Source: CAYQQU01 sp964419545 (lineage in GTDB: Bacteria > Bacteroidota > Bacteroidia > Chitinophagales > Saprospiraceae). Taken from it: 64,000 nucleotides of DNA. Under the pieces are notes generated by a model. It had not been told where the DNA came from. It saw only the letters and a program-made list of their open reading frames with translations, and made no database searches. A program made the position numbers and the translations under genes. Location of the stretch: positions 5,698 to 69,697 of the forward strand of contig CAYQQU010000026.1 in the NCBI GenBank assembly GCA_964419545.1. The letters are read 5' to 3'. This document shows positions 50,349-59,187 of this stretch, in pieces (positions within the stretch are counted from its first letter, which is position 1; every line of letters starts with the position of its first letter).

Positions 50349-51119
50349 ATGAAAATCATCAGCTACAACCTCAACGGCATCCGGGCCGCCCTCCGCAAAG
50401 GGCTGGCGCCCTGGCTCGAAGAGCACGACTTTGACATCGTTTGTTTTCAGGAAACCAAAGCCCAGCCCGAACAGGTGACCAAAGAGAGCCGCCAGTTCGA
50501 AGAAATGGGCTACCGGCAATACTGGCACGCCGCCGAAAAAAAAGGCTATAGCGGGGTGACCACCCTCGCCAAACGAGCGCCCGATCGCGTGGTGGCCGGG
50601 TGCGGCGTGGAGAAATACGACCGGGAAGGCCGCATCCTGCGCACGGATTTCGGCGACTGGTCGCTGCTCAACTGCTATATTCCCTCCGGCACCACGGGAG
50701 AAGAACGACAGGCCTTCAAAATGGAGTTTCTGGACTTTTTCTACGATTGGATCAACCAGCTGCTGCAAGAGCGGCCCCGCCTGATCATCGTCGGCGATTA
50801 CAATATCGCCCACCAGGAGATCGATATCCACGACCCCGTGCGCAACAAGAAAAATTCCGGCTTCCTGCCGGAAGAGCGCGCCTGGCTCACCAAATGGTTC
50901 GACAACGGCCTGGTAGACGCCTTCCGGCGCCTCAATCCCGACGTAGTGGAATACAGCTGGTGGAGCTACCGGGGCGCCGCCCGTGCCAATAACAAAGGGT
51001 GGCGGCTCGACTACCAGTCGGTCAGCCGGGAGCTGGCCGGCCAACTGCGGGCAGCCCGGCAACTCACCGAGGTTCCCTTTTCCGATCATTGTCCGGTGCT
51101 CGTCGAAATTGACCTGTAG
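50349..51119 (+). CDS. xth: Exodeoxyribonuclease III
   Basis: The 256-residue enzyme matches the ExoIII/AP endonuclease family: ISYNLNGIRAALRKGL, FDIVCFQETKAQ with the metal-binding Glu, LIIVGDYNIAHQEIDIHDP, WWSYRGAARANNKGWRLDYQ and a final FSDHCPV. It cuts DNA at abasic sites and degrades 3' ends during base-excision repair. Confidence 0.96.
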   Translation: MKIISYNLNGIRAALRKGLAPWLEEHDFDIVCFQETKAQPEQVTKESRQFEEMGYRQYWHAAEKKGYSGVTTLAKRAPDRVVAGCGVEKYDREGRILRTDFGDWSLLNCYIPSGTTGEERQAFKMEFLDFFYDWINQLLQERPRLIIVGDYNIAHQEIDIHDPVRNKKNSGFLPEERAWLTKWFDNGLVDAFRRLNPDVVEYSWWSYRGAARANNKGWRLDYQSVSRELAGQLRAARQLTEVPFSDHCPVLVEIDL

Positions 51120-51182
51120 CGTTTCCTCGCCGGCCAACCGAACTATCCGGAAAAAAGTCTTTTTTTGTAAAAAAGAAACGGC

Positions 51183-52064
51183 ATGAATAACAAGAGCATT
51201 TTTTGGATTGGCCTGTTCGTACTCGCGGCGCTGGCGCCGGCGCGCGGCCAGGAATTCTCGGGCGGTTTCCGGGCCGGATTGAATTTTGCCAATTTTGACG
51301 GACCGATCGAGACCGATGTGGCCGGCAACGAGCTGGAAGAATACAATACCGTCACCGGTTTCCATATCGGCGCCGTATTTAATTATGCCATCACCGACCT
51401 CTTCGGCCTGCGCGGAGAACTGGTCTACTCACAGCGCGGTGCGGAGTTTAACTTCGAAGGCCCTTCCTACTGGATCTTTCAGACCACTGACGACCAGGAG
51501 GTATTCAGTACGGTTGGCACGCGGATCACCATCCTGGATATTACCCAGTCGTACATAGACCTCCCGATGATGGCCTACGGGCGCGTAGGCCGCTTCGAGT
51601 TCCTGGGGGGCGTTGTCCCTTCTTTCCTGATCAGCTCCCGCGGCAGCGGACAACTGACCTATAGCGGCACGACCGTGGAAGGCTCTCAAATCGAAGAGTT
51701 TACCGCCGCTTTGGATTTTAACTTCTTTCAGGACAACTTCAACGATACGCCCGATAATACCGTGACGCGCAACCTCGACGGCAAACTGGCCATCATTCCC
51801 CAGGTGCTGGGCGCCAATTTCACCAATCTGGATGAAGACGAAGAGGTGTTCACTTTCTTCGACCTGGGGATCGTCGGCGGCGTCTCCTTTTACTTCAACG
51901 AAGGCCTCTACGTGGGCGGTCGCTTCAACTACGGTCTGCTGGACATTACCCGCGAGGAAAGAGACGTTTCGCGGGTCTCGCTCGACGAAGACCGGAATTA
52001 CCGATTCCGCGACGACTTCGACCACAACCTCAACTGGCAGGCTTCCATCGGCTTTCTTTTTTAA
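51183..52064 (+). CDS. Outer-membrane beta-barrel (PorT-like) protein
   Basis: The 293-residue product has a signal peptide (LFVLAALAPARGQ) and the pattern of Bacteroidetes outer-membrane barrel proteins: FSGGFRAGLNFANFDGPIET, FGLRGELVYSQRGAEFNFEG, GGRFNYGLLDI and a final NWQASIGFLF ending in Phe. It may anchor or support secretion, but no specific partner is shown. Confidence 0.82.
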   Translation: MNNKSIFWIGLFVLAALAPARGQEFSGGFRAGLNFANFDGPIETDVAGNELEEYNTVTGFHIGAVFNYAITDLFGLRGELVYSQRGAEFNFEGPSYWIFQTTDDQEVFSTVGTRITILDITQSYIDLPMMAYGRVGRFEFLGGVVPSFLISSRGSGQLTYSGTTVEGSQIEEFTAALDFNFFQDNFNDTPDNTVTRNLDGKLAIIPQVLGANFTNLDEDEEVFTFFDLGIVGGVSFYFNEGLYVGGRFNYGLLDITREERDVSRVSLDEDRNYRFRDDFDHNLNWQASIGFLF

Positions 52065-52067
52065 TTT

Positions 52068-52083
52068 TTACCCAACCGGCTAA
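52068..52083. promoter_or_regulatory. TetR operator-like palindrome, site A
   Basis: TTACCCAACCGGCTAA lies just after the stop of the beta-barrel gene and 33 nt upstream of the -33 element of the tetR promoter. It is one of three near-identical 16-bp motifs around the tetR gene. Confidence 0.5.
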
Positions 52084-52100
52084 TTTTTTTAGTCAAAAAC

Positions 52101-52131
52101 TTGCTTTCCTCCCAAAAAGACGCCACCTTTG
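52101..52131 (+). promoter_or_regulatory. Promoter of the tetR gene
   Basis: TTG at 52101 and CACCTTTG at 52124-52131 are separated by 20 nt, close to the Bacteroidetes TTTG-N19-TAnnTTTG promoter. Transcription would start near 52138, inside or next to operator site B. Confidence 0.55.
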
Positions 52132-52139
52132 AATTGAAG

Positions 52140-52155
52140 TTACCCAAACAGGTAA
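52140..52155. promoter_or_regulatory. TetR operator-like palindrome, site B
   Basis: TTACCCAAACAGGTAA has perfect TTACC/GGTAA arms. It lies at the predicted transcription start of tetR, 6 nt before the ATG, where a bound repressor would block its own synthesis. Confidence 0.65.
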
Positions 52156-52161
52156 ACCGAG

Positions 52162-52779
52162 ATGAAGGAGACCACCGAGCAAAAGATCCTGGAAGCGGCC
52201 CGCCGGGTTTTCACCCAAAAAGGGTTTTCCGCGGCGCGCATGCAGGAAATTGCGGATACGGCCGGGATCAATAAAGGCCTCCTTCACTACTATTTCCAGT
52301 CTAAAGAGAAATTATTCCGGGCGGTTTTCGACGAAGCCTTCGGCAAGTTTGCCGTGAAGACCAATCAGATTCTCGCTACGGATCTGCCGCTATTCGAAAA
52401 GATCGAAGCCTTTGTCAACAGCTACATGGACGTACTGGAAGCCAACCCCGAACTGCCGGGTTTCGTCATCAACGAACTGAATCGCAATCCGACCGACTTC
52501 GTGAAAAGCGTACTGGGCCGCAAGGAACGCCCCGACGCCCTGCGTTTCATCGGCCAGGTCCAGCTGGCGGTGCAAACCGGCCAGATCCGGTCGGTAGACC
52601 CGTTTCACCTGATGATCAGCCTCATCGGAATGTGCGTCTTTCCCTTCATCGCCCGGCCCATGTTGCAGGGGTTGCTGGAGATCGACCAGGCGACATTCCG
52701 GCAACTGATGCAAAAACGGCGTCAGGAAGTGCTGGATCTGATTCGCCACGCCCTGAAGCCGGTCGGAACTGACGCCTGA
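52162..52779 (+). CDS. TetR-family transcriptional regulator
   Basis: The 205-residue protein has the TetR HTH at about residues 5-55 (EQKILEAARRVFTQKGFSAA, MQEIADTAGINKGLLHYYFQ) and an all-helical ligand-binding domain. It resembles the CecR-type regulators found next to YbhG-type efflux operons. It probably represses itself and the downstream genes through the motifs at 52068, 52140 and 52801. Confidence 0.92.
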   Translation: MKETTEQKILEAARRVFTQKGFSAARMQEIADTAGINKGLLHYYFQSKEKLFRAVFDEAFGKFAVKTNQILATDLPLFEKIEAFVNSYMDVLEANPELPGFVINELNRNPTDFVKSVLGRKERPDALRFIGQVQLAVQTGQIRSVDPFHLMISLIGMCVFPFIARPMLQGLLEIDQATFRQLMQKRRQEVLDLIRHALKPVGTDA

Positions 52780-52800
52780 GCCGGATTTTTTATCCAAAAA

Positions 52801-52816
52801 TTACCCAAACGGTTAA
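52801..52816. promoter_or_regulatory. TetR operator-like palindrome, site C
   Basis: TTACCCAAACGGTTAA lies 3 nt before the ATG of the TolC-type gene, and differs from site B at two positions. It would place repressor at the start of the efflux operon. Confidence 0.6.
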
Positions 52817-52819
52817 ATC

Positions 52820-54097
52820 ATGAGCCGTACCATTTTTCTCTTATTCAGCCTTTTTTTCCCAGGCGCCGCCGCTGCCCAATCCGACTCGCAACTCAAGCTC
52901 GAAGAATGTTACCGGCTGGTTCAGGAAAACGACCCGGCCGCCGCGAGAACAGCGCTGCTGCAACGCGGCAGCGAGCTGCGAACCGCCCAGATCGATGCGG
53001 ACCGGCTCCCCTCGATCAGCTGGAATGCTTCCGCCGCTATTCAGACGGAAACTGTCGATCTGCCGATCGAATTTCCGGGCATCGATCCGATCGATCTGCC
53101 CTTATACCGCGCCCAAACCACCCTCGACGGGCAGTACGCGCTCTACGACGGCGGGCTCGCAGCCGCCCGGCGGCAAGCAGAAGCGGCGCAGTTGCAAGCA
53201 GACCGGCAGTCGGTAACGGTTGAACTGGAAAAGCTGAAAGATAACGTCAACGAATACTTTTTCGGGGTACTGTTACTGCGCGAAAAAGTCGCCATCCTGG
53301 AAACCAGCCGCCGCAACCTGGAACAAAAGGTCGAGACTCTGGAAGCCGGCCAACGCCATGGCGTAGTACTGGAGAGCGAAGTCGACAAACTGCGGGTGGA
53401 GATCCTCCGCCTGTCTGCCCGGATAGATCAAGCCAACGGCGACGCCCGGGCCCTCCTGGCCGTGCTTGCCGATCTTACGGGAAGGACGCTCCCGGAAGAC
53501 GTCGCGCTGATCGTTCCACCACCGGCCAAAGACCCCGTACCCGAGACGCCCCTGCAAAGAGCCGAACTTCAGCTTTTCGAAAGCCGGAAGGCGAGCATCC
53601 TCGCCAATGAACAGCTCATCACCGCCCGCCGTCGCCCCAAAGTCGGCGCGTTCGTGCAGGCAGGCCTGGGCTATCCCAATCCCCTCAATTTTTTCGACGA
53701 TACCGTTAGCCCCTTTGCGGTTGCCGGCCTTAACTTCAGTTGGGCCATCGTCGACTGGGGGAAGGACGACCGGGACCGGCAATTGCTTACCGTACAAAGT
53801 CAATTGGTAGACAACCAAAGGGCTGCTTTCGAACACCGGCTGGATGCGCTGGAAGGGAAGTTTCGCGAAGACCTCGTGGCCATGCAGCGCCAGATCGAGC
53901 GGGATAAGGAGATCGTCGAGCTGGAAAGCAAGATCCTCCGGCAGGTATCCTCCCAACTCGACAACGGCGTCATCACCAGCACGGAGTACCTCGATCAGGT
54001 CAATGCCGAAACCCGGGCCCGGCTGAACCTGGAAAGCCATCTGCTGCAACTACAGCAGATCAAGGTTAATTACCTCACCCAAAGGGGCGCCCTGTAA
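52820..54097 (+). CDS. TolC-family outer-membrane efflux protein
   Basis: The 425-residue product has a signal peptide (FLLFSLFFPGAAAAQ) and two OEP repeats with long coiled coils (about 60-220 and 240-420; QTTLDGQYALYDGGLAAARR; NFSWAIVDWGKDDRDRQLL). It forms the outer-membrane channel for the efflux pump encoded downstream. Ten nt separate it from the adaptor frame. Confidence 0.93.
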   Translation: MSRTIFLLFSLFFPGAAAAQSDSQLKLEECYRLVQENDPAAARTALLQRGSELRTAQIDADRLPSISWNASAAIQTETVDLPIEFPGIDPIDLPLYRAQTTLDGQYALYDGGLAAARRQAEAAQLQADRQSVTVELEKLKDNVNEYFFGVLLLREKVAILETSRRNLEQKVETLEAGQRHGVVLESEVDKLRVEILRLSARIDQANGDARALLAVLADLTGRTLPEDVALIVPPPAKDPVPETPLQRAELQLFESRKASILANEQLITARRRPKVGAFVQAGLGYPNPLNFFDDTVSPFAVAGLNFSWAIVDWGKDDRDRQLLTVQSQLVDNQRAAFEHRLDALEGKFREDLVAMQRQIERDKEIVELESKILRQVSSQLDNGVITSTEYLDQVNAETRARLNLESHLLQLQQIKVNYLTQRGAL

Positions 54098-54127
54098 ACG
54101 AAAACCATGAGCCAAACCGCAACCATC

Positions 54128-55060
54128 ATGAAAAGACTGTGCTATCTCGCACTGGCCGTCCTGCTGCCGGCCGCCTGTGAAGACAATCAGGAAAAAGCCG
54201 ACGCTTACGGCAACTTCGAAGCAACCGAAGTGATCGTCTCAGCCGAAACGACCGGCAAGCTGATCCGTTTCGAGGTCGAAGAAGGCCGGCGCCTGGAAGC
54301 CGGCGAGGTCGTGGGGCTGATCGACACTACGCAGCTGCACCTGCGACGCGAGCAGCTGAAGGCCGGCATCGCCGCCATCAGCGGCAAAACCCAGGACCCC
54401 GAGCCGAAAATCGAGGTCCTCAGAGAACAACTGGCCAACCTGACCCGCGAAAAAGAACGCTTCACTGCACTGCTCGCCGACGGCGCCGCCACCCCCAAGC
54501 AGGTGGACGACCTGAAAGGACAGATCGACGTCATCGAGAAAGAAATTGCGGCGACCCGGCGCACCATCCAGGACGCCAACGCCGGCATCCTGGGCGAGAT
54601 CCCGCCGCTGCGCGCCCAGATCCGCCAGATCGAGGACCAGATCGATAAAAGCTACCTCATCAACCCCATCGACGGGGTAGTGCTGGTCAAACTGGCGGAA
54701 CCTTCCGAGTTTACCGCCGCCGGGAAGCCCCTGTACAAAATAGCCGACCTCGACAATATGACGCTGCGAGCGTTCGTCAGCGGCGAACAGCTGCCCCATA
54801 TTCGCATCGGCCAGGAGGTGACCGTCATGATCGACGAAGATGCAACCAGCAACCGGCGGCTCACTGGCGAGGTGAGCTGGATTTCGGACCAGGCCGAATT
54901 CACCCCGAAGATCGTTCAGACCAAGGAGGAACGCGTCAACCTGGTGTACGCGGTCAAAGTGGCGGTCAAAAACGACGGTTCCCTGAAGATCGGGATGCCC
55001 GGCGAAATATGGCTGCCCGACCGCGATGCGGCGCCCGAAGCGGAAAGCCGAAAAAACTAG
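54128..55060 (+). CDS. HlyD-type periplasmic adaptor (YbhG-like) lipoprotein
   Basis: The approximately 310-residue product begins MKRLCYLALAVLLPAAC, a lipobox, so the start at 54128 is preferred to 54107. A barrel-sandwich (lipoyl) domain (ETTGKLIRFEVEEGRRLEAG), a coiled-coil hairpin (about 80-170) and a beta-barrel domain (LRAFVSGEQLPHIRIGQEVT) follow. It links the inner-membrane ABC-2 transporter to TolC. Confidence 0.92.
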   Translation: MKRLCYLALAVLLPAACEDNQEKADAYGNFEATEVIVSAETTGKLIRFEVEEGRRLEAGEVVGLIDTTQLHLRREQLKAGIAAISGKTQDPEPKIEVLREQLANLTREKERFTALLADGAATPKQVDDLKGQIDVIEKEIAATRRTIQDANAGILGEIPPLRAQIRQIEDQIDKSYLINPIDGVVLVKLAEPSEFTAAGKPLYKIADLDNMTLRAFVSGEQLPHIRIGQEVTVMIDEDATSNRRLTGEVSWISDQAEFTPKIVQTKEERVNLVYAVKVAVKNDGSLKIGMPGEIWLPDRDAAPEAESRKN

Positions 55061-55063
55061 CTT

Positions 55064-55999
55064 ATGCCTACTGCTGCCATTGTCGTTGAAGAAATCGGGA
55101 AATCCTATGACGGGGTCACGGCCCTCGACGGGGTCTCTTTTTCCGTCGCCCCCGGCGAGCTATTCGGACTGATCGGTCCGGACGGCGCGGGCAAGTCTTC
55201 GCTGATGCGCATCCTGACCACCCTCCTGCTCGCCGACCGCGGGGCGGCCCGGCTCATGGATTACGATGTGGTTAAGCACTACTGGAAGGTGCGCCGCATC
55301 GTCGGGTACATGCCCGGGCGCTTTTCCCTGTACGAAGACCTGACCGTCCAGGAGAACCTCTCTTTTTTCGCCACCATCTTCGGCGGTTCCATCCGGGAGA
55401 ATTACCACCTGATCAAAGATATCTACGGACAGATCGAGCCCTTCAAACACCGGCGCGCCGGCAAATTGTCGGGCGGGATGAAGCAAAAACTCGCCCTGAG
55501 CTGCGCCCTGATCCATGCACCGGAGGTGCTCGTCCTCGACGAGCCGACCACCGGTGTCGACGCCGTGTCGCGCCGGGAATTCTGGGAAATGCTCCAGCGC
55601 TATCAGGAGCAGGGTATCACCATCCTGGTTTCCACGCCGTATATGGACGAAGCGAGCCTCTGCGACCGGGTCGCCCTGATCCAGGACGGCCGTATCCTGG
55701 AGGTCGACGCTCCGGAAGCCATCGTCTCGCGTTTCGGCCGCCCGTTGCTGGCGGTGCGGGCCGAGAACATGTACCAGGTGCTGTCGGACCTGAGGGCGTT
55801 CCCGGGCGTACACTCGGTTTTTCCTTTCGGCGAGTATATTCACCTGACCACCCGGCAGCCCATCTGGCCGGAGGTAGTGGCCAACTTCCTGCTGATGCGT
55901 GGCCGCCGGCACGTGGAAGTGAAGGCCGCGGAACCGACGATCGAGGATTGTTTTATGGACCTGATGCAGGAAACGCCAGACGAAAGCAACGGTCATTAA
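55064..55999 (+). CDS. ABC transporter ATPase, first half (YbhF N-terminal type)
   Basis: The 311-residue ATPase has Walker A GPDGAGKSS (residues 39-47), a canonical signature LSGGMKQKLALS, Walker B VLVLDEPT and D-loop. The H-loop reads ILVSTPYMDEA without the usual His. In E. coli YbhF two such halves are one protein; here they are separate genes 10 nt apart. It powers the two ABC-2 permeases downstream. Confidence 0.93.
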   Translation: MPTAAIVVEEIGKSYDGVTALDGVSFSVAPGELFGLIGPDGAGKSSLMRILTTLLLADRGAARLMDYDVVKHYWKVRRIVGYMPGRFSLYEDLTVQENLSFFATIFGGSIRENYHLIKDIYGQIEPFKHRRAGKLSGGMKQKLALSCALIHAPEVLVLDEPTTGVDAVSRREFWEMLQRYQEQGITILVSTPYMDEASLCDRVALIQDGRILEVDAPEAIVSRFGRPLLAVRAENMYQVLSDLRAFPGVHSVFPFGEYIHLTTRQPIWPEVVANFLLMRGRRHVEVKAAEPTIEDCFMDLMQETPDESNGH

Positions 56000-56009
56000 C
56001 CAGTTCAAC

Positions 56010-56768
56010 ATGCAAACAGCCACGGAAAACGTCATCCACACGGAAGCGCTGACCAAAAAGTTCGGCGCTTTCACCGCTGTCAACCGGATCACCTTCCACG
56101 TAGCGCGCGGCGAAATATTCGGCTTCCTGGGCGCTAACGGCGCCGGCAAAACCACCGCCATGCGCATGCTCACCGGCCTGTCGCGCCCCTCGGGCGGCGA
56201 AGCTTCCGTTGCCGGTTTTGACGTGTACCGCCACCCCGAACGCATCAAGCGGAGCATCGGCTACATGAGCCAAAAATTTTCTTTGTACCAGGATCTCACC
56301 GTACGGGAAAACATCGCGTTCTTCGGCGGCATCTACGGCTTGCGGCGCCGCCGGCTCAGGGCCAAAACGGAAGCCCTCCTCGCAGACCTCAACCTGGATG
56401 AACAAGCCGACTCGCTGGTGGGCGCCCTGCCCCTCGGCTGGAAACAGAAGCTTTCCTTCTCCATCGCTATCCTGCACGAGCCCGACATCGTTTTTCTGGA
56501 CGAACCCACCGGCGGCGTCGACCCCATCACGCGCAGGCAATTCTGGGAAATGATCTACCGCGCCGCCGACGGGGGCGTCACCGTTTTCGTGACGACCCAC
56601 TACATGGACGAAGCCGAGTACTGCGACCGCATTTCCATCATGGTGGAAGGACGCATCGCCGCCATGGGCGCGCCCGGCGAGCTCAAAGCCGATTTCTCCG
56701 CCGCTTCCATGGATGAAGTTTTCGTACAGCTGGCGCGGGGAGCCGACTATCAAAAACCATCCTCATGA
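56010..56768 (+). CDS. ABC transporter ATPase, second half (YbhF C-terminal type)
   Basis: The 252-residue ATPase has Walker A GANGAGKTT, Walker B IVFLDEPTGG and a normal H-loop VFVTTHYMDEAEYCD, but a degenerate signature (ALPLGWKQKLSFS instead of LSGGQ). Its features complement those of the preceding ATPase. The stop overlaps the next start by 4 nt. Confidence 0.93.
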   Translation: MQTATENVIHTEALTKKFGAFTAVNRITFHVARGEIFGFLGANGAGKTTAMRMLTGLSRPSGGEASVAGFDVYRHPERIKRSIGYMSQKFSLYQDLTVRENIAFFGGIYGLRRRRLRAKTEALLADLNLDEQADSLVGALPLGWKQKLSFSIAILHEPDIVFLDEPTGGVDPITRRQFWEMIYRAADGGVTVFVTTHYMDEAEYCDRISIMVEGRIAAMGAPGELKADFSAASMDEVFVQLARGADYQKPSS

Positions 56769-57871
56769 AAACGTTTCTGGCGTTTGTCAAAAAAGAAACT
56801 TTCCATATCCTGCGCGATCGCCGCACGCTGATTATCATTCTGGGTTTGCCGCTCATCCAGGTCATCCTGTTCGGCTACGCCATCACCAACGAGATCAACG
56901 ACGCGCGCATCGCCATCTATGACCAGTCGGGCGACGTTGCTACCCGCGAGCTGAGCCGCCGCCTGCTTTCTTCGGGCTTTTTTCTGCTGGAAAGCCGCCC
57001 GCGGCAACTCGAAGAGATCGAAGCTACCTTTCGACGCGGTCGCATCAAACTGGCCGTCATCTTCCCCCCCGGCTTTGAGGCCGACCTGCAGCAGCCCGGG
57101 GGCGCCCAGGTTCAGCTGATCGCCGACGCCACCGATCCCAACACGGCCGCCACCCTGATCAATTACGCCTCGGCCATCATTCGCGACTACCAGCGCGAAC
57201 AGGGCGGGCCGGCGACAACGGCTCTGGCCATCGATACGGAAGTGAAAATGCTGTACAATACCCGGATGGAAAGCGTCTATATGTTCGTGCCCGGCGTGAT
57301 GACCGTCATTCTGATGCTGATCTCCGCTATGATGACGTCCATCGCCATTACCCGGGAAAAAGAATTGGGAACGATGGAAGTGCTGCTGGCTTCCCCGCTG
57401 CGCCCATTCCTGATCATCGTCGGCAAGGTCACTCCTTATGTGGCCCTCGCGTTTTTGGACACGATACTCATCCTGGTGCTGGCCACTTCCGTTTTTGAAA
57501 TGCCGATACGCGGGAGCCTGGGGTTGCTGCTCGCCGAATGCCTCCTTTTTGTCCTGACCTCTCTGGCCCTCGGCATCCTGATCTCCACCCGCACCAGCTC
57601 CCAGCAGGTAGCGCTCCTCATCTCGCTGATGGGACTGATGCTGCCGACCATTCTGCTTTCGGGCTTCATCTTCCCGGTCGAGAACATGCCGGCCGTCCTG
57701 CAGTGGATCAGCAACCTGATCCCGGCGCGCTGGTTCATCATCATTGTCAAAGACATCATGCTCAAGGGAGTGGGCATCGACTACGTCTGGAAAGAAACGG
57801 CCATCCTGGGCGTGATGACGCTGGTGCTGATCGCTGTAAGTATTCGCAATTTTAAAATCCGACTGGCTTAA
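56765..57871 (+). CDS. ABC-2 type efflux permease (1), YbhS-like
   Basis: The 368-residue protein has an N-terminal helix (LIIILGLPLIQVILFGYAIT), a periplasmic domain (about 45-170) and five C-terminal helices (VPGVMTVILMLISAMMTSIA; KELGTMEVLLASPLRPFLII; LLISLMGLMLPTILLSGFIF). It pairs with the next gene product. Start and upstream stop overlap (ATGA type), showing translational coupling. Confidence 0.93.
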   Translation: MKTFLAFVKKETFHILRDRRTLIIILGLPLIQVILFGYAITNEINDARIAIYDQSGDVATRELSRRLLSSGFFLLESRPRQLEEIEATFRRGRIKLAVIFPPGFEADLQQPGGAQVQLIADATDPNTAATLINYASAIIRDYQREQGGPATTALAIDTEVKMLYNTRMESVYMFVPGVMTVILMLISAMMTSIAITREKELGTMEVLLASPLRPFLIIVGKVTPYVALAFLDTILILVLATSVFEMPIRGSLGLLLAECLLFVLTSLALGILISTRTSSQQVALLISLMGLMLPTILLSGFIFPVENMPAVLQWISNLIPARWFIIIVKDIMLKGVGIDYVWKETAILGVMTLVLIAVSIRNFKIRLA

Positions 57872-57874
57872 ACC

Positions 57875-59005
57875 ATGCGCACTATACTGATCATCATACG
57901 AAAAGAATTCCGGCAGATTTTCCGGCAGCGCACCATGTTGCCGATCCTTTTTCTGATGCCGTTCATTCAGCTGATCATTTTGCCCTTTGCCGCCGACTAC
58001 GAGATCAAGAATATCAATCTGCAGATCGTCGACCACGACCGGACTTCCTTTTCGCGCGACCTGGTGCGCCGCTTCGACAGCTCGCCTTACTTCCGGCTGC
58101 GCGACATCACCACCGCCCACCAACTGGCCATGGAAGACCTGGAACGCGGGGAGATCGATCTGTTTCTCGAAATACCGCCCCATTTCGAACGCGACCTGAT
58201 GCGCGACCAGTCGGCCGCTCTGCACCTGACCATCAACGCCATCAACGGTTCCAAGGCCGGGCTGGCGCAGGGGTATGCCCAGAATATCATTCAGGACTAC
58301 ACCCGCAGCCTGCGAGCGCGCTGGGGAACCCGGCTGGCGGCGATCGGCTCCGCTGCGCCCGGCGCAGCCATCGACATCACCTATTCCAATTGGTTCAACC
58401 CCTCCCTGGAGTACGATACGTTCATGGTGCCGGGCATTCTGGTTCTGCTGGTTACCATGATCGGCGGCTTCCTGTCGGGGATGAACATCGTCAAGGAAAA
58501 AGAGATCGGCACCATCGAACAGATCAACGTGACGCCCGTGCGCAAATACCAGTTTATCATCGGCAAATTGCTGCCCTTCTGGTTCATCGCCCTGGCCGAT
58601 CTGGCGCTGGGGCTCGTCATCGGCGAGCTGGTGTTCGACATACCGTTCGAAGGCAGCCTGGGCCTGATCTTCGGCTTTGCCGGCGTCTATCTGCTGGTCG
58701 TCCTCGGCATGGGGCTGCTCATTTCAACCTTTACGGAAACCCAGCAGCAGTCGATGTTCATCACCTGGTTCTTCCTGGTGATCTTCATCCTGATGAGCGG
58801 CCTGTTTACCCCCATCGAAAGCATGCCCCGCTGGGCGCAGATCATCACCGATTTCAACCCCATCAAATATTTCGTAGAAGTGATCCGGATGGTGATGCTA
58901 AAGGGCAGCCGGTGGAGCGACATTCAGCATCACTTCGGCATCATTGCCACTTACGCCTTGGCCATCAACCTACTGGCGGTTCTCAATTATCGCAAGACGA
59001 GTTAA
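57875..59005 (+). CDS. ABC-2 type efflux permease (2), YbhR-like
   Basis: The 376-residue paralogue of the preceding permease has the same topology: N-terminal helix (ILFLMPFIQLIILPFAADY), periplasmic domain, and C-terminal helices (VPGILVLLVTMIGGFLSGMN; KEIGTIEQINVTPVRKYQFI; MFITWFFLVIFILMSGLFTP). It closes the operon tetR-tolC-hlyD-ATPase-ATPase-permease-permease. Its stop codon abuts a half copy of the CCGG palindromic element. Confidence 0.93.
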   Translation: MRTILIIIRKEFRQIFRQRTMLPILFLMPFIQLIILPFAADYEIKNINLQIVDHDRTSFSRDLVRRFDSSPYFRLRDITTAHQLAMEDLERGEIDLFLEIPPHFERDLMRDQSAALHLTINAINGSKAGLAQGYAQNIIQDYTRSLRARWGTRLAAIGSAAPGAAIDITYSNWFNPSLEYDTFMVPGILVLLVTMIGGFLSGMNIVKEKEIGTIEQINVTPVRKYQFIIGKLLPFWFIALADLALGLVIGELVFDIPFEGSLGLIFGFAGVYLLVVLGMGLLISTFTETQQQSMFITWFFLVIFILMSGLFTPIESMPRWAQIITDFNPIKYFVEVIRMVMLKGSRWSDIQHHFGIIATYALAINLLAVLNYRKTS

Positions 59006-59024
59006 CCCGGAATATTCGTGGGTT
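59003..59024. repeat. CCGG element, half copy E
   Basis: AACCCGGAATATTCGTGGGTT matches the left end of the palindromic family, but the right end is missing. It overlaps the stop codon of the last efflux gene. Confidence 0.55.
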
Positions 59025-59187
59025 AAAAGTTAAAATTTCCATAATTACCTCCACCTGCAACATTTTCAATAGGGGTACGCCGTTTCACAGCATATCTTTT
59101 TTGTGAATTTGAATAAAATGCAAATATTCGGAAAAAGTCAATCCAGACTTTCCTTTGCCCATTAGCTCACAAAACCCGCTATTGATT

